Below are positions 19,245 to 28,119 of a DNA stretch of 28,119 nucleotides, in pieces. The translations under genes were made by a program, and so were the position numbers. Within the stretch, counting starts at the first letter, position 1, and the number at the start of each line of letters is the position of its first letter. Below the pieces are notes generated by a model. That model was not told where the DNA came from and did no database searches. It was given only the letters and a program-made list of their open reading frames with translations. The stretch spans positions 970,812 through 998,930 of the forward strand of contig BFEA01000104.1 in assembly GCA_003427395.1 (NCBI GenBank). Direction: 5' to 3'. The stretch comes from Chara braunii (taxonomy: Eukaryota; Streptophyta; Charophyceae; Charales; Characeae).

Positions 19245-22200
19245 TGTAAGGCGACCACAAGCAGTGCGCCGCCTGAAATCTGGGGTTTTGGGTCTTAGGC
19301 GTAAAGACAAGTCTGTGTTTTGACGGTGCTCCGGGTTGACCAGGCAGCAAAAATTAGGGGAGCTTAGGGCACCCCTGATTTTGAGCGCGCTGAACTTTAC
19401 GAGCAACCCTCAAAGACGACGAGATGAGTGGCCGCACTAGGCGGGACCGGGGCAGAAATGAAGCCTCAAATTTTTGCCTATATTAGTACCACAATGAAAG
19501 ATGGGGAAAACGGATCAAGGCCAGAAGTGGAGAAAGGAAAAATATAATATCCCTTAATTTCTTTATTTTTTACGGTATTTAATTCCAGGGGGAATACCCT
19601 TGTTATTTTATGTTCCTGACAATGGAATTAAAAACATGGAAAAAAATTAAAAATGGTAAAAGAGAAAAGAAACAAAAGGGATTCGGCCATTTATTTAAAC
19701 TTTCTTGGGATTTTATTTTGGGGATCTTACGGTTAATTTGCTATTTTCAACAATAAAATTAAGGAAAGGGAAGAATGATGAAAAATGATGAAAGGGACGG
19801 GAACCCATGATTATTAGGAGATTGGCCTAATTTCGCCTCAATTACCCGCCATCAGCTCTGACTCCGGATTGATCATTTTCCCCGGATTTTAACAAGTTAA
19901 CACTACTGCCGATGGATGAGGTTTCCTGCGACGCTTTCCCTGGTGTGCTTGATTACTAACATTACCGCGGTTGAGGTGTTCTGAGAGCAGGAGTCGCATG
20001 GACAGCATGGGGTGGTGCTGCCTTGGGTCGACTATGGTGTTTGGTTCGGTACGGATACGAGGGTCGTTACGGAGTGGCTACGTCTTACCGTGTCTGACGT
20101 GTTTTATGTACGGTATCTATCGCGGTATAGCGGCATTGTACGGTATTCGTCACGGGCCAGGCATGGTAAAGGTTNAGGCTGCTGCGGTTCAGATTGGTTA
20201 TTCCAGGTTCGGCNTTGGTATAGTGACGNCACAGGCCTTTACTGTTCGTGGCAACTATTTCAGGTGCAACTAGNGGGTTGGCACGTCTGCCGGCCCCTNA
20301 GGCTCGGTACAATCAATCTGGGTACGGTCACGGCGCAGGTACATTTCGGGGCAGGCTCTGTACTATCACGGCGGGNCTGCGTGGTACGGTATTCGGCATC
20401 AAGCTGGCATGATGACTGGACAGGCTGCTATTCAGGTTCNGAATGGGTTCGGTATGATGCTGGTTTGGGGAAGGTANGGTGCGGCCACATTTGGTTCGGG
20501 GCTTGTACGGGGTTGACACGATATTGGCGGCATGGTACGGTATCCTTCATTGTTTTGGTACGGCCGCTGGATCGGAACAGGCACGTGCCCGCTTTGGAAC
20601 AGGTACGGTGAGGAACGGGCCACAATTTAATTTGATCCTACAAGGTTGGCAAGATCTTAGTTTTCAGTATTTTTGGAACACTTATTTCCGGCCACGGTCA
20701 CTGAGTTAACAATGGTAGCTGGTGAGGGTCATTGCAGTCTAGAGCTGTTATTTCGTGGTGCAATACTTGACTCCCGGACCTAAACTGCGGCACCAACGGA
20801 AAAACCGCTGCTGAAGGGAAGTACCGCGGATTTGTGGGCTTGGTACCGCTGATACCAATGGGCCGATGTCCTATTTCGAGCTGGGTACTAGAGGCTCAGG
20901 AGGTCAGTGTGCCTTACTGGTAGCTGCAGTAAAGGCCACGGATATAGAAGAAGTAATGGGCCAGAGGGGGAATTCAGACGGGGAGGCATGGAAGGAGGCG
21001 GGCAAGGCGTACCCAGCCGACCTCGCAACTCAACGCAGGCAGTGACGGGTAACGAGGACGGGGCGAGCTTGAACGGGGTATGCACTGCGTGCACGGTGTT
21101 CCCCGCGGGGGTTCGGAGGTGATCGGTGCAGCGGGAGCTGTGCAAGTCGTGCCCAGCGCTCTTGCAAGGGGGTGCAGGTTGCCACAGGGGGTGGGGGAGA
21201 CTCAGCGCGAGGGGCGAACACATACGCTCGCTCAAGGTGCGCATGGTGTAGGCTGTGCCAGGGCTGATTGACAGGGCGACGTGGATTAGGGAGACGAGCC
21301 ATGGCGCGTCCAGTCATCTCAGTCCTGGTTAGCTCGGCGTAGGGAAGAGATGGGGCAGTGAGCAGCGTGCAAGGGAGAGAACGGACATAACGAAGAGGAG
21401 CAACTGGCGGGTGAGGGGAGCAGACTGAAGGGAGAAACTAGAGAGGGCTTATTGGGTCGAAACAAGAGAAGGCGGGAACGGTTTTGCAAAGATACACTGG
21501 GGATGAGCGTCCGACGTGTACCGTCACAGCCTGAGACACGAAGGAAGATTTCGTGGAAGCACGAGGAGAGGGAGTCGAGGGAGCTTAAGTGAAGGGGGAT
21601 GCTTCGCGCAGAGGGCCTGATGGGAAGTGTGCCCTTCGCTGCGTCCCGNTGACAATAGGGAGCGAACAGCGTTCGTAAATCCAGAGGGCTGCTATTAATG
21701 AGAACGACGAGTCCAGGAATTGATATANATCTCGGGCAGTCACTGTTGTCATCTGAGTGACTACACGCGAACGGACTGACCCCGGATCGCAACTNCTCGT
21801 ACGCTTCAGCTTGGACGGTTTGCGGCTGCTTGTGAGTAATGGTGAAGTCCGAACAGGCCGCCCNCGCTTGATCACAACCATGAGGGCGAACAGCAGCTCG
21901 TAAGTTTCAGGCACGCATAGCTATCTTTCTGACAGTGAGTTCAAAAGGGAAGAAAATCACACTAACTCGGCACTNCACGTGAACCGAGGACGGGTACGGG
22001 ACGAAGAAGCAAGGAATTACCCGTGTCGNGTAAGTATCTGACTGTCCCTTGTGGCCAGGTTCGCCACTGTATCGAAAAAAATTNGAGGGCTCAGAGAAGA
22101 GAGACTATGGGTGTGTGTGTANGGGATAAACAGCTTGACCTCGCTCTTTGACGGTTACTGATTTGATCCCCCGAGTGGGTGGGGAACTTCGAAAATCCGT

Positions 22201-23398
22201 TTGGACTGAGGGAAGCTTGAGAGAAGAGGAGTGAAAGGCAGGCCAGAACAGCAAAGGGCGAGAAGGGTCAAGCGAAACCCGGCGTATTGAAACAAAGGGG
22301 GAAGAGAAGGAAGGGCATGNGAAGGAGAAGAACANCGGGGCNGGGAACANGAGGAAGTACGGAGAGGGAAGTGAATCAGAGGGGAAAAGAGCCGTGGAGT
22401 GCCCTCTAGTTTTTCTTCCCTGTCTTTNAAATTTAATTTAGTCGACGCTGCATAACTGACGCTGTTTACACCCGAAAATACGTGGGGTGAGAACTGGGGA
22501 ATGAGGCGTTATCACGCTTTTACTAGCTGGCTCGGATCACTGTGAGACAAGCCCCGCTTTGACTTTCGGCTGCTTGCTCCAATCATTCGTGAATCAAGCG
22601 TTGCTTTGAACTGCAGTTNCTTGCACGGATCTTCGTGAGTCTAAGTGTGGCTCTACCCACTGTTGCATAGCGACTTGCGGACTCGGTCATGCCTACCCAA
22701 CCGTTATGAAAGGAAACTATGTCGGCGTTTGGTACTTGACANATTGTGAGCTGTTTGGTGGATATGGGTTGGTCCATATTTTGGTTGAGTGGTGAACTTG
22801 CTCCTGTGTGAACTCAATGAATGATTAAGATAATCGNGTGTTCCTGTGNTGTGCAAGCCTACGGCATGCTCNGTTAATTGCGCGTTCCTGNCACTGCGCA
22901 AGCCCAAGGAATGAANAGCTAATCGCGCGGNCAAGCTGTTGTGCGAACTCGTTGACGGAACAGACTATCNTGAAAACTCGTTGCCGTCTGAACTCGCTGA
23001 CCCACCAGTCAAATTGGAATACTNGTTGCGGTCNGAACTTGNTNTTCCTTCTACTTACGGTTGCTCTGCTGTCNTTGTTNAGTACGACGTGAGCCAAACT
23101 TAATTCTTGTTTGAAAGAATCTGAAACTGTCTNNACAGGGTATTTCNGAGCCTAACCTCATTTCCAGTCNAAAGCGNCTTTGAAGACGTGCCTTAAGTTT
23201 CGTTTATTTCGTGCTTTTTTTTTTACAGCTTACCAGAAGGGAATCGTTGACCAGGCACCAGAGGGGGAATGTAACGGGTAAACTAAAATCATCACCCTGC
23301 TGGTCGCTGAGGACCTCGGACGTGGGCGCGGCGAGTGACAGGCGCCGTTGCCCTTGGCTTCAGCGACAAGTGGGCGCCCCTCCCCGGGTTTCCTCACA
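19245..23398 (+). mobile_element. LTR copy 2, 3' LTR of the Gypsy element (~4.15 kb)
   Basis: Starts TGTAAGG and ends CCTCACA. It follows plus-strand integrase, as a 3' LTR should. It is 19 bp longer than copy 1 because of an indel near 19293-19312. The first ~500 bases differ from copy 1 at several percent. From 19841 onward no difference is seen, including every N. Internal arrays match those in copy 1 (GGTACGG-rich near 19920-20620, 45-bp array near 22525-23010). The region 20630-22520 holds nothing I recognise. Confidence 0.7.
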
Positions 23399-24366
23399 GC
23401 GGACCAGCATATCGAGGAGGAGCAACGCACCTCTACCTCTCTGAACGTGTACCTGAGGAGCAACGAGAGTCTTTGCGATTGGCGACAGGCTCACACTATC
23501 GACTGAAGGAGCTAACCAAAAACGAGCTACAGAGGTTGGGGGCTTGCCTATAGGCTGCCGCGCTGCTCGTTCGACTGCAATAGGGTAGCGACGGAGAGGT
23601 CTCACCTGTTAACCGACGAGTCGTCCATCGTACCAAGTGCACTTGCGAAAGGGGACCGGTCAAGGGGCTGCTAGATGGTGCACTTCTTGGTCCGCTGAAT
23701 GAAATAGTTAGAGGTGAGCCGCAAGTCTGTGGACTTACTGGTGGCAATTATCCTTGGGACCACAGGTGCTATAAAGGGACTACAGTTGTAAACGGAGAAG
23801 TATTGCTGCACATTGGAGGGTCGTCAGAGAGTCGACAACGGACAATTTAACTTTGGTTTGATCAAGCTGCTGTTGCGTATTTTGGCTGCCATTACGGGGC
23901 CCTCAGGAGATTTGAAGATATATAGGCCCTTTCCCGCGAGTCTGAGTGCACCTCCATTGGATCTGAGAGACTTAATGCTTCTCTTCTGCCCTTCTTACTC
24001 TAAGTCTGATCTAAGGCTACGAGAGGAAGGCGATAGTTGGGATTGCAACCCGTAGGACCGCATCAAGGCTCTGTGGGGAGTCTGCCCACCGATTGCGGGA
24101 GCTCTGTCGGAACCTAGGCGAGGTTCTGGAGGCAGACATATCTCCTTTCTCACCGTATGAACCCACTATACCCATGTTTGACTATCTCTAGTTTGAGTGT
24201 TGTATGCATGTGTTCTCCTATGACTTTTGCTTTCTTTTCATAATTCAATCAGACAGAGAGGAAAGAACATATGTGAGAGTGAGGCTTCGATTTTTCCTTT
24301 ATTTTGACAGAAAGCAGATTAAGGGATGAACTGGGAAAGGTGGGAGAAAGAAAGTTTGTATGCATT

Positions 24367-25135
24367 TGACCAGGTCAATCAAGGACTAACATTGTTTCTA
24401 AGTTGTATGACCCATGACTATGTTTATTTGGTTGTTTTATGAAGAACCACGCATTGTTTCTAAGTTGAATGACCTGGTCGCTGTATTTATTTTTGAGGGT
24501 TTGTCTGACTGATCTAAGACCAAGCATTGTTTCTAAGTGAATGACTTGGTCTGTCTATTTCTTTTGGGGTTTCTGACTGAAGTTGGGCCGAGGGATCTAA
24601 CTTCATACTTTTAATGATTGGAGGATAGACTGAACATTGTTTCTAAGCTGAATGATTCAACTTCTTGTTTTATTTCTGAGGGAGGATTTTGTGTCTAAGA
24701 CTAAACATTGTTTCTAAGTTGAATGGTTTAGTCTGAAGCCACACACATAAGTATAAATTGAGCATAACATAAAATACTTTATTTATATTTGCATATGAAC
24801 TAGCAGTTGGACATTGTTTCTAAGTTGAATGGTCCAGCGATAAGTCATATCTCTAAAAAGAGAAAGGAAAACCACGAAATATAATTGGAAGTAATCTGGG
24901 TAAGCTGAGAATTGTTTCTAACTTGAATGACTCAATCCCTTGACTATATTTTTAATTCTTTTTAATAATAAAGTCAGAAAATTATATAACTTTGGATATT
25001 AAACAGTTCAGGGTGGCAAGACATTGTTGCTAAAATGAATAGACTAGTCATATGCCCAAAGAAGAGAAAAGTAGTTATGCAACCAGTTCGTGTATATCCT
25101 AAGGCATGTTATACATTGTTTCTAAATTGAATGGT
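24367..25135. repeat. hairpin array, D3 copy
   Basis: Identical to the D1 array at 10477-11245, so it adds no independent evidence on stem covariation. Confidence 0.7.
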
Positions 25136-25419
25136 CTAGCACCATGCCATATGTAAGTTAGGTATAAGGGATAAATCGTCTAAGGGTTTAATATACTACT
25201 AGTGATAATACTTACCAATGTTGATTTGACCTTGCACGTGGCTGAGTGAGATCATTACTTAGTCTAACTTTTAGTTTGACAGGTAGTTGCTTTAGTTGCT
25301 CGCCACGTGCTAGAGTCATAGGAGTTAGTTCAATTCCTGCATTTTTAAGCTATTTTTTTTTTTTCCTTTACTTTGGTCAATTCTCGCATTTTCTGGGATC
25401 TTTTGTTATACTTGGTGTT

Positions 25420-26435
25420 GTATAAATCTTGGTAAGCCACTTTCTCTACGGAAGCGCTGCCAAAATTTCCACAAAACCAAGGAGTTGGTCAAAATTTGAG
25501 TTTTCAAAGTTCAACTTGTCCATGTTTTGTAAATGGCTTAGTAAAACTTTGGAAAACCTCTTTTTCTAAAGAGAGTGATGCCCAAATTTTGGTTAATTTA
25601 GGGAGTGAGACAAAATCTGGACCTTGAAAAGTCAAAGTTATTTTATATTTTTATACTTAGCTTTGTATGTATGTTACCAATTGTTCGATGGCAGGACGTC
25701 CTGACCTGACGTCTTGTGTGGACAATTAATGAGATCTTGGATTTCTAGGCCCGGACAACTTCATTTTAAGCAATTAAAAGCACGAAAAAAAAAAACAATT
25801 ACGGATGTCTTTAATTTTATTTTTTATTTTAAATTTGACAATGAATTTCGATATCACCCTTAGGCAAAAGTTGTTCAGTTTATTTTTTTGCATAACATAG
25901 TTTGTTTTTATATTTTTTCGAGGACTGTTTTTGTTTTTTTTGCCGTTCGGGCTCAGACATTCTGCTCAGGGAGGATGTTCGACCGGTTGTCCAGCGGACA
26001 ATCCCCAGACGGTTACGGAGGTCCCGGACGTCCGATCAGGTAACCTAGATTTGTGAAAATTTTGAAAAACTACTTTCTCAATAGGAAACACTGCCGAAAT
26101 TTCTACAAATCTAAGGAGTTTGTTAAATTTTATCTTGATAAAACTTTTCTTTACGGGAAGCGCTGTCGAAATTTCTACAAATCTAAGGAGTTAGTTAAAT
26201 TTTGTAGTGATAAAACTCAAGCCTTATGCTTGAATTCATATCTGAGTTAATATGAATCTGAGAGGTTTGCTTATCTAAAGGAGATGGTGCCCAAAATTTT
26301 ATTAATTCAGGGAGTTAGACAAAATTTGACGTCCAAAATTATTTCAGTTTTTGTATACGAGCTAATATAAATTTTGAAAAGGCACTGCTAAAAATTTTCT
26401 TAGTTTAGAAGAGTTATAGTATATTTTAACAAGGT
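25420..26435. repeat. second foldback array, D3 copy
   Basis: Identical to 11530-12545. Confidence 0.6.
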
Positions 26436-27302
26436 GACAACCCTGGCGATCCATCCTTAAATAACGGAGATTCTGCCAAAGGTCTACCTTTTCTTTGGAC
26501 ACTGACTTAGGGGTTGACCTAGATTTAATTAGCAGCTACCTTTGAGTCAGAATGTGTTATGGAGATTTATTCGCCCTATACTGATAATTTAGTTTGGGCA
26601 TTGACATGTCCTGTGTTACATCTTCTTTTTGATCGTCTGGTTCAGGATCTAGACTACATTCAACGTGATCTCACGAGGATCATCATCTGTTATCACTGAT
26701 AACAAGTCGGTTGCCGATTCGTCAGTTTACGACTCAAATCCAATTCACCCCCGTTACGCAACCTGACGGCTTTAGCCCTGGTGGTTTTCATTGTTTTGTT
26801 AAGGTTTTCACCCTGATTTTTATTGAATGGTCATTTAACAAAGGTACTTAGTATTTATTTTGGAAGTGTGGACAAAGGCTGGGGCTTGCATGGCTAAAGC
26901 AAGGGGTTTGAGTATAGAGAATAATTGAAGTTGACCCCGTGCAGTGTGTGAACTTTTTGGTTGATTCTTTGAATCTTTGTTGTGTTGTCGCGCGTTCATT
27001 GAACGCGCATTTCTCGTTCAACTTTTGAATGTCTTGAACGCGCGTTCACTAAACGGGGCTGAACACTTTTGACGCGTTCGTGCAGAATCCCTGACGTGTT
27101 GGGGGCAACACGTTTCGGGTGTTGCGGGGGATGCATGGCGGAGGAGGGCCAACGACCCTGCAAAAAAAAAAAAAGAATCAAATAATGGCAAAAAAAAGAA
27201 GAAAAAAACAGAAAAAATAAAAACGCGAAAAATGATTGATTGATTGATTGATTGGTCAATTTGAATAATTAATGAAAAAAAATATACACGAGAAGTCGTG
27301 CA

Positions 27303-27643
27303 AGCACACACACACACACACACATACACACACACACATACACACGCACACACATACACACACGCACATACGCACACACACACACACACACACACATACA
27401 CATCTGCGTGCACACACACACACACACTACCCGCTGCCTTCCGCTGCCTCCCGCTGCCTCCCCTGCTCCCGGTACTGCTGCCTCCCCCGTTCCCGTTCCC
27501 GTTCCCGTTCCTGTTCCCGTTCCCGTTCACGTTCCCGTTCCCGTTCCCGTTCCCGCTTTCGCTTCCGTTGCCTTCCTCGCTCCCGCTGCCACTCCCGCTG
27601 CCTGCCCCGTCCCCCCATGCTCCCGGTTTTGCCCTCTCTCTCT

Positions 27644-27704
<61 letters not shown>

Positions 27705-27736
27705 CCTCTCGCGCGCGCGCGCGCATGCGTGTGTGA
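27303..27736. repeat. compound microsatellite block, second copy
   Basis: CA, CCGCTGCCTC, CCCGTT, CT and CG tracts identical in order and length to 13413-13846. Identical lengths at such unstable loci support a copied assembly or a very recent duplication. Confidence 0.95.
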
Positions 27737-27770
27737 GCACGCACTACTGCTCCCACAGGCACGTGCGCAC

Positions 27771-28119
27771 CGGGAACCACGTCGGAAAGGCTGGTTCGGG
27801 AGCAAATGAACGCGGGGCCTGCATTGATGGAGGTCAAAGGATTGCGCGGGGGAAAGCGCACCAATTGAAGGAGTACAACAGAGTGTTAATGGATTCTCCC
27901 GTTTTAAAGCGGAAGATCTATTCGATATTTGCTCTTACCAATGATGGAGATAGCGGGAGGGTAGTCGCGAGATTGTGGACTTACCTACTTGGCATGGACG
28001 ATCGATCATCCTATCAAGGATGCACATTTCGACAACAACGTATATTTGCGCGTTTAAAAGGAGAAATTCGCTGCCCATTTTTCCTTCCTCTTTTTGCGTT
28101 TATGATCAACAGAAGCGGT
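27771..28119. repeat. R1 repeat segment, copy c, cut by the window end
   Basis: Identical to 13881-14229. It ends at the window edge, so whether it continues into D directly or carries an LTR cannot be seen. Confidence 0.85.

Larger units (their letters stand above)
23399..27302. repeat. D segment, copy 3 (identical to D1)
   Basis: Identical to 9509-13412, starting with the same GCGG flank (23399-23402). It contains the possible decayed frame at 23403-24055 and GAACGCGC palindromes near 26990-27113. Confidence 0.85.
19841..28119. repeat. letter-for-letter second copy of 5951-14229
   Basis: Offset 13,890. The LTR remainder, D, microsatellites and start of R1 match with no difference that I could find, including positions of N. 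The last difference upstream is A/G at 5866 versus 19756, followed by N versus A at 5950/19840. The copy runs to the window edge, so its true right end is unknown. Confidence 0.9.

Overview
This window looks like repeat-rich nuclear DNA of a eukaryote. It holds no recognisable host gene, no rRNA and no functional tRNA. What can be identified is mobile or repetitive: a tRNA-headed SINE with a long target-site duplication, a Mutator-type foldback MITE with a 9-bp duplication, a Ty3/Gypsy integrase C-terminus (GPY/F type), two copies of a ~4.1-kb LTR, microsatellites and several degenerate tandem arrays. The mix would suit a plant or alga, but a fungus or another eukaryote with Gypsy elements cannot be excluded. 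About forty N characters, nearly all inside the LTR, suggest ambiguous consensus calls.

Layout. Positions 1-4700 are single-copy here: poly(T), a ~115-140-bp degenerate tandem repeat, the SINE (1501-2174), the MITE (2485-2841), then about 1.8 kb with nothing recognisable. From 4701 onward the window is made of one repeat unit, R1 (~0.67 kb) + D (~3.9 kb) + a microsatellite block (~0.45 kb), in three states. (i) 4701-13880: R1 interrupted by an LTR insertion (5374-9508, TSD GCGG), then D1 and microsatellites. (ii) 13881-18473: R1 joined directly to D2 with no LTR, so the pre-insertion allele is visible in the same window. (iii) After an N at 18474, the 3' end of a Gypsy pol gene (18476-19027) leads into a second LTR copy (19245-23398), D3, microsatellites and a cut-off R1 (27771-28119).

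From 19841 to the window end the sequence appears to repeat 5951-14229 letter for letter (offset 13,890), with the N characters at the same places. Just upstream, the same two LTR copies differ by several percent. This is either an assembly duplication or a very recent unequal crossover between LTRs, and it should be settled before copy numbers are used.

The most original signal is in the A/T-rich half of D. Nine hairpins spaced 60-112 bp apart share one apical loop sequence, while their stems differ and mostly stay complementary. A second family of ~80-bp foldback units lies just downstream. I cannot assign either family to a known class.
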